Assembly (NCBI GenBank): GCA_945863785.1
Contig: CAMBAQ010000003.1
Coordinates: 1 to 25,644, forward strand
Length of the DNA: 25,644 bases
DNA from: Chthoniobacter flavus
GTDB lineage: Bacteria > Verrucomicrobiota > Verrucomicrobiia > Chthoniobacterales > Terrimicrobiaceae
Direction of reading: 5' to 3'
The notes under the pieces were generated by a model. The model was not told the origin of the DNA, did no database searches, and saw only the letters and a program-made list of their open reading frames with translations. A program made the position numbers and the translations under genes. Within the stretch, counting starts at the first letter, position 1, and every line of letters starts with the position of its first letter. Positions 1-7,252 of this stretch are shown in pieces.

Positions 1-1
1 T

Positions 2-337
2 TGCCGTGATATTGAGGAAATCAAATCGGCCGGTGCCAGCCTCGTCGCTCGCCACGGTTGCGCTTTTTTACTCAAAGGCGGTCACCTCCGCGCAAAAATA
101 GCGACCGACATCCTCGCGACGAGCCAAGGGTTTGAGGTTTTTACGGCCCCTTTTCGCCGTAATATTGATGCCCATGGCACGGGTTGCACGTTCTCTGCGG
201 CCATTGCGACCGGCCTCGCTTGCGGTCAGACGCTTCCAGAGGCCGTTGGAAACGCAAAAAATTACATCACTCTCGCGATCGAAAATGCACTGAAGTGGAA
301 AAAATCCACAGCGCTCGAGCATCGGCTTTCGTCCTGA
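2..337 (+). CDS. thiD: Hydroxymethylpyrimidine (phosphate) kinase ThiD, 3' part only
   Basis: The reading frame is open from the left window edge to TGA at 335-337 and gives 111 residues of a C-terminal half. It matches the ribokinase-like HMP/HMP-P kinase family, which phosphorylates the pyrimidine precursor of thiamine in the cytoplasm. What I see: a Leu-Leu-Lys-Gly-Gly-His segment (typical 'vlvKGGH' strand), then an Asp-Ala-His-Gly-Thr-Gly-Cys-Thr motif followed by a Ser-Ala-Ala-Ile-Ala helix. This is the anion-hole and catalytic region of ThiD, where the family has GTG(C/D)T. The start and the substrate-binding N-terminal half lie outside the window. No other thi gene is visible. The next gene, a lipoprotein, starts 58 bases downstream and is not obviously related. 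Confidence 0.85.
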   Translation, partial: CRDIEEIKSAGASLVARHGCAFLLKGGHLRAKIATDILATSQGFEVFTAPFRRNIDAHGTGCTFSAAIATGLACGQTLPEAVGNAKNYITLAIENALKWKKSTALEHRLSS

Positions 338-395
338 TGGCGCCAGCCTCATTCCACTTGTTATTCTCCATTACTGGGACGATATAACGTTTGCC

Positions 396-803
396 ATGAA
401 TTCATTCATCCTCCCGCTTTTGTGTTTTCTCGCGCTCGGACTCGTTGGTTGCAGTTCTAAGGAAAAATACGCTCGCAATAGCGAGGCCGCCTCCGCTTGG
501 GTGTCCGCAAACACGGGCTCGGCGACTGCTAATATTGCTGGGACTTGGTCCGCGAGTGATGCAGGTTGGGGAGCGATTCACTTTCAGCAAAAAGGGTCCA
601 AGATCAGTGGTGCGATGGGAACCTACGAAGTCGATGGGCACATGAGTGGCTCGATAGCTTATCTGACGCTCCGTTCAGATGGCTGGGTTTACTACTCGGT
701 GGTGGCGAAAAAGCGCGGCTCGATCCTCTCGGGATTCTACTCGGCCTCACTGCCCTTCAGTACCAGTGATCAACAGCCTTTAGAGCTGAAGCGCGGAGAG
801 TAA
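396..803 (+). CDS. Small secreted lipoprotein of unknown function
   Basis: 135 residues. The N-terminus has a short hydrophobic stretch (about residues 4-18) ending in a lipobox Leu-Val-Gly-Cys at residues 16-19, with Ser at +2. By the usual rule this points to lipidation and sorting to the outer membrane. The mature part is Gly/Ser/Thr-rich with alternating hydrophobic residues and probably forms a small beta-rich domain (GTWSA, GAIHFQQKGSKISG, GTYEVDGHMSGS, LTLRSDGWVYY), reminiscent of lipocalin-like or avidin-like strands, but I do not recognise a family. The 3' end overlaps the convergent ribD gene by 34 bases (770-803). The lipobox position, directly after the start, supports the start chosen. 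Confidence 0.7.
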   Translation: MNSFILPLLCFLALGLVGCSSKEKYARNSEAASAWVSANTGSATANIAGTWSASDAGWGAIHFQQKGSKISGAMGTYEVDGHMSGSIAYLTLRSDGWVYYSVVAKKRGSILSGFYSASLPFSTSDQQPLELKRGE

Positions 804-1828
804 TCCACGGCACCTTCGATTCGGATGTCATCTCCGATGCGTTTATAGGATGGCTTTGCCAGCCTGATCGCTGTCTCATTATCGGCAGCCCCGCTTCCCG
901 CGACGGATGGCGTCTCTCCACCGATAAGAAGCGGTGCAACATACAAAACAACGCGATCCACGAGGCCTTCGTCAAAGGCTTCGCCAAGTGTTCGGCCACC
1001 GCCCTCGATTAACACTTGTTCGACCCCGCGCTGACCCAGATCCAGCAGAACTTCTTTGAGGGATTTGCCTTGGAAGACGAGGGTTCTCTCCTTGTATTCG
1101 TCGCTGAGTAAATGGCATGTGGAAGGAAGATTTCCAGAGCGTGACCAGACAACGCGAAGGGGTTGTTGCTTCACCGGGATGTCGCGAACAGTGAGGCTGG
1201 GATTGTCCGTGCGAACGGTTTCCGCTCCCACAAGGATGGCTCCGCTGGCGGCGCGGATTTCCATGGCATCCTTCCTTGAAGCCTCTGAAGTGATCCATCT
1301 TCTCCCTTTCGGAGATCCGATACGCCCATCGAGGCTCATGCCCGTCTTCGCGATCACATAGGGGAGGCCCGTGAGGATCCATTTATTCCAAGCGCGATTG
1401 AGGCTTTCGCATTCAGATTCTAGGACACCCGAAACAACCTCGATTCCCGATTGGCGGAAAATCTCATCAGCGCGACCAGCGTGTTTCGGATTCGGGTCGC
1501 GGGCTCCGTAAACAACACGGGTGATTTCAGACTCGATGATCGCGGCGCTGCAGGGGGGCGTGCGGCCGTGTGTAGAGCAAGGCTCGAGTGTTATGTAAAT
1601 TGTCGCACCCTTCGCTGTAGAGGGTTTCTTCAAGGCACGAAGGGCCTCGATTTCTGCGTGGGGGCAGCCTGCCGCGCGGTGCCATCCCCTCGAGAGCACG
1701 CGGCCATTTTTAACAAGTACGGCACCCACGGCAGGATTCGGTGACGTATTTCCAACTCCCTTTCGCGCCTCCTTGAGTGCGAGTCGCATCATTTTTTCAT
1801 CCGATGGCGTGGGTTGCGAGGGGTTCAT
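770..1828 (-). CDS. ribD: Bifunctional riboflavin biosynthesis protein RibD (deaminase/reductase)
   Basis: 352 residues from the chosen ATG at 1828. RibD deaminates diaminohydroxyphosphoribosylaminopyrimidine and then reduces the ribosyl side chain in riboflavin synthesis. The N-terminal zinc deaminase domain (about 1-145) shows the zinc/catalytic His-Ala-Glu at 57-59 and the Pro-Cys...Pro-Pro-Cys pair with Cys84 and Cys93. The C-terminal reductase domain (about 150-340) begins with a Ala-Lys-Thr-Gly-Met-Ser-Leu-Asp-Gly-Arg-Ile motif and contains the GAETVRTDNPSLTVR and IEGGG segments seen in RibD/RibG. An in-frame ATG at 1870 would add 14 residues unlike the family, so I prefer 1828. No other rib gene is in the window, so the pathway is dispersed. 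The 3' end overlaps the lipoprotein gene tail to tail. Confidence 0.93.
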   Translation of the reverse strand: MNPSQPTPSDEKMMRLALKEARKGVGNTSPNPAVGAVLVKNGRVLSRGWHRAAGCPHAEIEALRALKKPSTAKGATIYITLEPCSTHGRTPPCSAAIIESEITRVVYGARDPNPKHAGRADEIFRQSGIEVVSGVLESECESLNRAWNKWILTGLPYVIAKTGMSLDGRIGSPKGRRWITSEASRKDAMEIRAASGAILVGAETVRTDNPSLTVRDIPVKQQPLRVVWSRSGNLPSTCHLLSDEYKERTLVFQGKSLKEVLLDLGQRGVEQVLIEGGGRTLGEAFDEGLVDRVVLYVAPLLIGGETPSVAGSGAADNETAIRLAKPSYKRIGDDIRIEGAVDYSPRFSSKGC

Positions 1829-1939
1829 TAGAGTTTTTCGGCAGTGACCTTCCCGTTGTTGGCTTATCATGCTACTGGCGGAATGGCCAGCAGGAGAAAG
1901 ACCCGATGGCGCATGGAAGTCTAACCGAAAAGCGGAGCT

Positions 1940-2719
1940 TTAAGCCTTTGTAGGCTTAGGAGCTTTTTTGAGAACACGGCGAGGGGGCTTCGAGACGGGC
2001 TTTCCGGTAGCGGGCTTTGCGCTTTTCTTGGAATTTCCGGTCAATGAGGCGATTTCGAGTTTCGTCAACCGACGGCAGGCGCCAAGGGGCATGCGGTCAT
2101 CGCGGAGCTTGCCGATGCGGGTGCGGACCAGACGCTCAACTTCGTAGCCTAGACTATAAAACATGAGGCGAATCTGGCGTTTGATTCCTTGGCGTAAGAT
2201 GACCTGAAGTCGCTTGGTGGTCACAATGTGAACGCGCTCAAAGCGACCGCAACCGCCTTCGATGTAGATGCCTTTTAGAAAGGTCGGAATATCTTCCGCT
2301 TTGAAATCCTTATCGAGTGTGACTTCGTATTCCTTTTCGATTTCGTGACTCGGGTGAGTCAGTTTTTGCGCCAGAGACCCATCGTTTGTGAGTAAAAGGA
2401 GGCCCTCGCTTTCTTTGTCTAAGCGACCGACATGGCAAAGAGTCGAAAACTCCGGCGGCAGAAGGTCGTAAACAGTCCTGCGCCCACGCTCATCCGATCG
2501 CGTGACAACAAACCCCTTCGGCTTGTTGAGAAGGATGTGAACAGGAAGGGCTGCACGTACGGGGCGGCCCTTGACGCGTACATCGTCACCATCCTCGACT
2601 TGCGTAGCGAGTTGGTCGATTTTGTGTCCGTTGATGACGACAGCCCCGGACGCGATGAGTGCATCGCACGAGCGACGTGAACCGAGGCCGGCTGCCGCTA
2701 GAAAGCGATTCAGCCGCAT
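1940..2719 (-). CDS. Pseudouridine synthase, RsuA/RluB/RluE/RluF family
   Basis: 259 residues. It isomerises specific uridines to pseudouridine in rRNA. An S4 RNA-binding domain covers about residues 1-50 (MRLNRFLAAAGLGSRR start). The catalytic domain follows with the family signature Gly-Arg-Leu-Asp-Lys-Glu-Ser-Glu-Gly-Leu-Leu-Leu around catalytic Asp101, and a RQGIKRQIRLMF block near residue 178. The C-terminal 30 residues form a Lys/Pro/Ala-rich basic tail that could add non-specific RNA affinity. Overall layout favours a large-subunit (RluB-type) enzyme, but I cannot exclude RsuA or RluF specificity. It lies 15 bases downstream of the small basic protein gene on the same strand, so the two are probably cotranscribed. 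Confidence 0.92.
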   Translation of the reverse strand: MRLNRFLAAAGLGSRRSCDALIASGAVVINGHKIDQLATQVEDGDDVRVKGRPVRAALPVHILLNKPKGFVVTRSDERGRRTVYDLLPPEFSTLCHVGRLDKESEGLLLLTNDGSLAQKLTHPSHEIEKEYEVTLDKDFKAEDIPTFLKGIYIEGGCGRFERVHIVTTKRLQVILRQGIKRQIRLMFYSLGYEVERLVRTRIGKLRDDRMPLGACRRLTKLEIASLTGNSKKSAKPATGKPVSKPPRRVLKKAPKPTKA

Positions 2720-2734
2720 ATGGAAAAAAATGGT

Positions 2735-2890
2735 TTAATCTTCGGGCTTGGTTTTTGGAAGACCGATGACGCGTTGACCGTCTTTGAACTGACCGCGTTT
2801 GCGGAGCAGGTCAACACGTTCAAATCGCTTTAACACACTTCTCTTGGCCTGGATGGCGCTCTTGCCTTTCAAACTTGGATGCTGGCTCAT
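2735..2890 (-). CDS. Small basic protein of the Verrucomicrobia/Chlamydiae type
   Basis: A 51-codon frame reads from ATG at 2888-2890 to TAA at 2735-2737. The product starts MSQHPSLKGKSAIQAKRSVL, has a central block KRFERVDLLRKRGQFKDG and ends GLPKTKPED. It carries about 15 Lys/Arg residues. This strongly resembles, from memory, a short basic protein family described as shared by Verrucomicrobia and Chlamydiae, whose function is not established; its size and charge suggest RNA or ribosome association. It sits between mscL (71 bases upstream) and the pseudouridine synthase (15 bases downstream), all on one strand, which fits a translation-related role. It is short and easily missed by gene callers. 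The KRFERV...L.KRG core is the basis for the call. Confidence 0.85.
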   Translation of the reverse strand: MSQHPSLKGKSAIQAKRSVLKRFERVDLLRKRGQFKDGQRVIGLPKTKPED

Positions 2891-2961
2891 AAATTTATTG
2901 GAGGCGTAGAGTGCTGGCCTTGGCGGGGAAAATCAATCGCTTTTTGTGAAATCTTGAAGTT

Positions 2962-3378
2962 TTATTTTTTGAGGACGTCCCGGATCTCTTCGAGAAGGAT
3001 CTCCGTTTTCGTCGGAGCGGTGCCTTCAGTGGGCTTCTCAACGGGGCGTTTGATCTGATTCACGATCTTCACGAGCACAAATACGCAGGCGGCAACGATC
3101 ACAAATTCGATCATCGTATTCAGGAAAATACCGTAGCTGATGACCGGCGCGCCGGCTTCTTTGGCCTTCGCTAGGGATTCGTAGGTTTTTCCGTCGATCG
3201 AAAAAAACAGGTTACTGAAGTTGACGCCTTTGAGGATTGCTCCGATCGGCGGCATGACCACATCCATGACGAGGCTGTTAACGATTTTTCCAAACGAGGC
3301 TCCGATGATGACACCGACAGCCAAGTCCACGACATTCCCACGGGAGATAAATTCTTTAAATTCTTGAGCGATCTTCAT
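2962..3378 (-). CDS. mscL: Large-conductance mechanosensitive channel MscL
   Basis: 138 residues, the normal length for MscL. This inner-membrane homopentamer opens under membrane tension to release solutes during hypo-osmotic shock. Visible are the amphipathic N-terminal helix (MKIAQEFKEFISRGNVVDLA), TM1 with the constriction-lining pattern VGVIIGASFGKIVNSLVMD (about 20-40), the MPPIG turn at 42-46, a periplasmic loop with a Lys/Ala-rich insert (about 55-78), TM2 (about 84-106) and a charged cytoplasmic helix at the C-terminus (KTEILLEEIRDVLKK). Reverse-strand sequence just before the ATG has a short AGGGG, a possible though closely spaced ribosome binding site. It stands alone between the amidase operon and the small basic protein gene. 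Confidence 0.97.
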   Translation of the reverse strand: MKIAQEFKEFISRGNVVDLAVGVIIGASFGKIVNSLVMDVVMPPIGAILKGVNFSNLFFSIDGKTYESLAKAKEAGAPVISYGIFLNTMIEFVIVAACVFVLVKIVNQIKRPVEKPTEGTAPTKTEILLEEIRDVLKK

Positions 3379-3444
3379 AGCCCCTATGCAAAAAGAAACG
3401 AGGCTGGGCGTCTATGCGAAAATCACCCCGCTTTGAGGATAGGG

Positions 3445-3462
3445 CCCGACTTTAAAATCGGG
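3445..3462 (-). terminator. Weak stem-loop behind the amidase gene
   Basis: CCCGA and TCGGG (3445-3449 and 3458-3462) pair over an AT-rich loop 14 bases after the amidase stop codon. A wobble pair could extend the stem to six. There is no clear T-run on the minus-strand exit side, so this is a candidate transcript end only. Confidence 0.3.
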
Positions 3463-3475
3463 TGGCGTTGCCTGC

Positions 3476-4672
3476 TCAGTTGGAGAATTTTTTCCTCAGC
3501 CAACCGAGAGGGAAGCGGTCACCTGGGCAGTCTGTCGGCTTGGGGTTGATTTCCTTGTGTCCAAGGACGATGGCGGGCTTGCCTTTGACCTTGCCGACAC
3601 GGCCACGGAGGTACGTGCAGAGTTCATCGAGTGCGCCCATTTGATCCTTGGTGGGTGTGTCGCGGTTGAGATCGCCCACGAGACAGATGCCGAGCGCGAT
3701 GTCGTTCAGGTAGTCGCTCGCGACATGGCCGCCGTTGATTTGTCGGGTCCACCGGTTTCCGATTTCGATTTCTCCATTGCCCGAGGAATTTCCATTGCCG
3801 ATGACGAAGTGGTAGGCGAGGCCATTTTGCATTTTGCGAATGCGTCGGTGGTAGATATCAAAAACCCGCGCGTTTCCTTGGCGGGTGCCACTGTTATGAA
3901 CGATGATGTATTTCCACCGTCCGCGTTGCACTTTGGCATTGTCGATGGCTTTGCGCAGGGAAGGAGACAGGTAGCGCCATCTTTTCATGAAGCCGCCAAA
4001 AAAAGATTTGGATGGGGCTTCTTCGTCAGCAACTTCCTGAAAGCCGGATTTTTCGATTAAAATTGGAGCCTCTAAATCGCGACCGGCGGGTGTTTTGCCT
4101 TTTGAGATCTGGGGTTGGAATAGCGGTGCTGGCGTTGGTTTGGGAATCGCAGTCGGGGAAGGTTCCGCAGGCGGGCGGTCAGCAGTTGGCGACTCACCTG
4201 GGATCAAAATAAAATCATCGCCTTTGGTAGTCGGCGGCTCCGTTTTCTCGTCGTTGTCTGGTTCTGGCGTTGGCTTTTCTTTCGCTGGTTTTTTTGTTGG
4301 TTCTGGCTCGCTTTTCGATCTTGTGGATTTTTTTTGTTCGGAGTCTTCGGATTTCTTTGAAGTGGATTTTTGAGATTTTTTTGGTGTTGGACTTGGAGAG
4401 GCTTTCGGGCGGCGACGAGTTGTGCTTTCGGACTTTGATGAAGAAGATGAGGAGCGAGGTTTGGGGCGTGGCTTAGCTGAAGAAGAGGGCTTGGAGACGG
4501 GTTTGATCGTCTCGCGTGTTTTGATGAAGGCGGCCTTTTTCTCGGCGTCGCTCATCTCCGCACGAAGGCCCGAGGGGAGTCCCCAAATGCCACAAAGCAG
4601 GGCGATCAAGATGATGGATTTTGAAGTCCGCACACCGAAGATTAACAAGCCGGAAATCATTTTCAAGATCAT
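3476..4672 (-). CDS. N-acetylmuramoyl-L-alanine amidase (Amidase_2/PGRP fold) with long low-complexity linker
   Basis: 398 residues in three parts. Residues 18-36 form a hydrophobic segment (signal peptide or anchor, SIILIALLCGIWGLPSGLRA). Residues about 55-185 form a linker made almost only of Ser, Lys, Pro, Glu, Thr and Arg. Residues about 245-398 form the amidase domain: His259 in YIIVHNSGT, Tyr287-His288 in LAYHFVIGNG, then His372 and Cys382 in GHKEINPKPTDCPG, the pattern expected of the zinc ligands. The family cleaves the amide bond between N-acetylmuramic acid and the peptide stem in peptidoglycan. The start lies 3 bases after the hydrolase stop, indicating translational coupling; a second ATG at 4660 is possible. 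The basic, disordered linker probably spans the wall or periplasm. Confidence 0.85.
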   Translation of the reverse strand: MILKMISGLLIFGVRTSKSIILIALLCGIWGLPSGLRAEMSDAEKKAAFIKTRETIKPVSKPSSSAKPRPKPRSSSSSSKSESTTRRRPKASPSPTPKKSQKSTSKKSEDSEQKKSTRSKSEPEPTKKPAKEKPTPEPDNDEKTEPPTTKGDDFILIPGESPTADRPPAEPSPTAIPKPTPAPLFQPQISKGKTPAGRDLEAPILIEKSGFQEVADEEAPSKSFFGGFMKRWRYLSPSLRKAIDNAKVQRGRWKYIIVHNSGTRQGNARVFDIYHRRIRKMQNGLAYHFVIGNGNSSGNGEIEIGNRWTRQINGGHVASDYLNDIALGICLVGDLNRDTPTKDQMGALDELCTYLRGRVGKVKGKPAIVLGHKEINPKPTDCPGDRFPLGWLRKKFSN

Positions 4673-4675
4673 GCG

Positions 4676-5632
4676 TCAGTTGGAAATATAGGGTTCCAGT
4701 TTCAGTAAGGTATCCCGAAGGGCGCGATAACCGAAGTGGCCTTGGGGGACGCGAAGGAGCTGAGAGCCGTTCCATCGGGTGCAGAGATTTTCAAGGTCCT
4801 CGAGAGGAGATATGCGGTCGTGGATCCCTGCGGTGAGGAGGATTTTGGAGGTGTCGCAGAGGGGCAAGGCCTCGGTTGGAGAGAGAAGGTGAAGCATCGC
4901 CTTTGTGTTGCCTGGTGCGTGGCCGCGGGCGCGGAGCGCGCGACGCATCATGGCGGCTCCGGGGTTTTCCCAGACGGCTTTCTCAGGGTTTACGATGGGC
5001 TGGATGAGGGCGATGAAGCGGAAGTCTTTTTCCAGCATGGCTAGGAGTGCTCCGATCCACCCGCCGTAGCTTGTGCCGATGAGGGCAAATTCCTTTGTGC
5101 CCTGGGTGCGCAGTAGTGCCATAAGCTGCCGCAGTTCGATCACGGCCTGTCGAAGACCTTCCGCGTTCCGAACAAGATCGGCGGTGATGGCGAGTTCCCC
5201 ATTCCAAGTGCGAGCGGGGGTGCGTGAGTAGTGGTAGGGTAGATGAGGGAATGCGACGCTCCAGCCAGCTGTATTGAAACGTTCTGCTAATCGTCGGTAG
5301 CCGACATCGCTCGCGCTCATGAGCGCATGAAGAAGAAATACGGTGGGGGCACCGTGATTTCTTGCTGGATAAAATCGTACGCGGGCTCGGTCGTTTTCCA
5401 AGTGACCGGAGGGGCGAGGTGTATCCCATTCGATCCACTCGCTTCTTAGACTCGGCCGAAGCGCGGGCTGCATGCGGAAAAATTCCTCACGACTGAGCGG
5501 CGAGCATGCACTGATGTAGGCGGCGAGTTTATCTTTCGAGCAGGCATCGGTGCGACGTCGCCATTGAACAAAATTCATCATGTTGCACATGGCACCATCA
5601 ACGATCCACGTGAGGGGGTGATTGGTTTTCAT
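4676..5632 (-). CDS. Alpha/beta hydrolase of unknown substrate
   Basis: 318 residues. The nucleophile elbow is Gly-Thr-Ser-Tyr-Gly-Gly with Ser188, in a FALIGTSYGG context. The likely catalytic acid is Asp272 (TAGIHDRISPLED) and the catalytic His is His299 (VPQGHFGY), giving a complete triad in the canonical order. The strand before the oxyanion region reads TVFLLHALMSASD (about 97-109). No signal peptide is evident, so it is probably cytoplasmic. The fold somewhat recalls the DUF2048/ABHD18-like hydrolases, but this is a guess. The ATG overlaps the stop of the upstream acyltransferase gene as ATGA, and the amidase follows after 3 bases, so the three are coupled. A lipid or ester substrate would fit the acyltransferase neighbour. 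Confidence 0.8.
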   Translation of the reverse strand: MKTNHPLTWIVDGAMCNMMNFVQWRRRTDACSKDKLAAYISACSPLSREEFFRMQPALRPSLRSEWIEWDTPRPSGHLENDRARVRFYPARNHGAPTVFLLHALMSASDVGYRRLAERFNTAGWSVAFPHLPYHYSRTPARTWNGELAITADLVRNAEGLRQAVIELRQLMALLRTQGTKEFALIGTSYGGWIGALLAMLEKDFRFIALIQPIVNPEKAVWENPGAAMMRRALRARGHAPGNTKAMLHLLSPTEALPLCDTSKILLTAGIHDRISPLEDLENLCTRWNGSQLLRVPQGHFGYRALRDTLLKLEPYISN

Positions 5633-6336
5633 GGTTCGCTCATGCGTTCCTGTGGGGAGTGAGGAAGATCAAGCGGCGTGAGCGCGTAGGTACTAAATAA
5701 GGCGTCCTTCAAGTGGATCATCGCGAGGGAGACTTCAGCGCAAAGTTTTTCCCGCGCGGCACCGCGTCCCACATCCAGTGAGGGGAAAATCGGTTTGCCG
5801 ATGGCGATATACACCCTTGCGCGCCGCCAGGGCCTCCAGTTGCGAATATTATAGAGGCGCTCGCTGCCAAGAATGACAACCGGAACCACAGGGCAACGGG
5901 CGCGACTAGCTAGTAGGAATGCTCCTTCACGGACTTCCGCCCCAGCGAGCATGGAGCTTGCGCCGTCGCGAATGCCGCCTTCAGGAAAAACGCCAATCAG
6001 CCTGCCTTTTTCGAGTCTGGCTAGCGCCACGCGAAGGGCAGATCGGTCGTCGCCTTGGCGGTCCACAGGTATCACATCGAGCCAAGTAAAGGCGGTCTTC
6101 GACCAACCCGCACTGAAAAGCTCCACCATCGCGATCCAGTCGATCTTGCGAGGCAGCCAACCGCTTAGTAGTGGGGGATCAAAGTGGCTAATGTGATTCG
6201 AGACCATTACACATGCCCCTTTCGGGATTTCCCCGAATTGTTTGAGTGTCACACGAGCGCCAAAAAGAAGAATCCAGCGGAGGAGCGTGACGATCCCGTG
6301 ATAAAAAACGGAGTGGAACGCGTCACGGAACCTCAT
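5629..6336 (-). CDS. PlsC-like 1-acyl-sn-glycerol-3-phosphate acyltransferase
   Basis: 235 residues. PlsC-type enzymes transfer an acyl chain to lysophosphatidate to form phosphatidate at the inner membrane face. The acyltransferase motifs are intact: block I Asn-His-Ile-Ser-His-Phe-Asp (His48, Asp53), block II VDRQG (about 91-95) and block III Phe-Pro-Glu-Gly-Gly-Ile-Arg at 117-123. A block IV-like VVPVVILGS follows at about residue 149. A hydrophobic N-terminal stretch (about 15-27) would anchor it to the membrane. The ATG is immediately adjacent to the uracil-DNA glycosylase stop (TGAATG), and its own stop overlaps the next start. Exact acceptor specificity cannot be read from sequence; related lipid acyltransferases share these motifs. 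Confidence 0.88.
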   Translation of the reverse strand: MRFRDAFHSVFYHGIVTLLRWILLFGARVTLKQFGEIPKGACVMVSNHISHFDPPLLSGWLPRKIDWIAMVELFSAGWSKTAFTWLDVIPVDRQGDDRSALRVALARLEKGRLIGVFPEGGIRDGASSMLAGAEVREGAFLLASRARCPVVPVVILGSERLYNIRNWRPWRRARVYIAIGKPIFPSLDVGRGAAREKLCAEVSLAMIHLKDALFSTYALTPLDLPHSPQERMSEP

Positions 6337-7125
6337 TCACTCGGCGTTGAGGGTGAAATATTTTTGCTGCTTGGGGGTGATTTTTCGGCCGAGTTTATTC
6401 AGGACCAGTAACATGTCCTCCCAGACTTTTCTTTTTTCGGTGATCGATTGGTTGCGGAGCAGGTAGGCGGGGTGGTAGGTGACCATCACCGGGGTGCCAT
6501 TGAAGTCCAGCCACTTCCCGCGGAGGTCTCGCAAGGGGCGGGTCTCGCCAATGAGTCCTTCGGTGGCGGTCGCTCCAAGGGCCACAATGACCTTGGGCTT
6601 CACGAGCTCGATTTGCTCCCGCAGCCATGGGAGGCAGGTCGCCATTTCGTCCGGTTTGGGTTTTCTATTGCCAGATTCCCCCTCGGGCATGTCGGGGCGG
6701 CACTTCAGCACGTTGGCAATGAAGACATCCGAGCGCTCGAAACCCATGGCCTGCATGATTTTTGTAATGAGTTGGCCTGCCTTGCCTACAAATGGCTCAC
6801 CCTGAGCATCCTCATCCGCGCCGGGAGCCTCTCCGACGAACATCAACTCTGCTTGGCGATTGCCCACGCCGAATACAACCTGAGTACGTGAGCGAACGAG
6901 ATGGGCGCATTTTTGACAGGTCAGGATAGCTTTTTCGAGTTCCTCCCACGTCCACACCCGGGATTCTGCAACGGGTGCGGTTGAGAGTCTTGCTGCAGCC
7001 TTCGCGGCTCCACGGAGGCGCGTCAACGCGGCACGGGAGGCTTTAGGGGCGGGTTTGATTCCGGTTTTCAACTCCTGCAGTAGCGGCAGGGTTTGCGAAA
7101 GGGCCTGCTGAAAGACATCACTCAT
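6337..7125 (-). CDS. Family 4 uracil-DNA glycosylase (iron-sulfur)
   Basis: 262 residues from ATG at 7125. It excises uracil from DNA to start base-excision repair. The four cluster cysteines are present: Cys70 and Cys73 (CQKC), Cys142 (KCRP) and Cys164 (ATCLPW). The catalytic motif is GEAPGADED (99-106 region) and the C-terminal motif is HPAYLLR (218-224). The Cys142-Cys164 spacing is wider than in the short thermophilic enzymes because of an EGESGNRKP-type insert. An in-frame TTG at 7143 would add 6 residues; I prefer the ATG. An Ala/Lys-rich stretch (about 20-55) precedes the domain, as in many bacterial members. It heads a four-gene operon and is divergent from recA, with 127 bases between the two starts. 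Confidence 0.93.
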   Translation of the reverse strand: MSDVFQQALSQTLPLLQELKTGIKPAPKASRAALTRLRGAAKAAARLSTAPVAESRVWTWEELEKAILTCQKCAHLVRSRTQVVFGVGNRQAELMFVGEAPGADEDAQGEPFVGKAGQLITKIMQAMGFERSDVFIANVLKCRPDMPEGESGNRKPKPDEMATCLPWLREQIELVKPKVIVALGATATEGLIGETRPLRDLRGKWLDFNGTPVMVTYHPAYLLRNQSITEKRKVWEDMLLVLNKLGRKITPKQQKYFTLNAE

Positions 7126-7252
7126 TGGGGATTTGTTTAACAAGGCTGGGGGGATGCGGCTAGTCCGGATTTTTTATTTTGAAGCGTGGATTTATGTTTT
7201 CGACGGAGAGGAGGCACGGCATAGTCTATGCGAACCCTTTCTTATTATTATC

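Noticed and set aside
1872..1893. Stem-loop CTGGC/GCCAG between the pseudouridine synthase and ribD, considered as FMN riboswitch or terminator
   Set aside because: The 111-base gap is too short for an FMN riboswitch and lacks its conserved elements, and no T-run follows the hairpin.
7133..7252. In-frame extension of recA by 40 codons upstream of 7253
   Set aside because: RecA proteins start just before the conserved AIQQIEKDYGSEAI region; the extension runs through the udg promoter region and has no RecA similarity.
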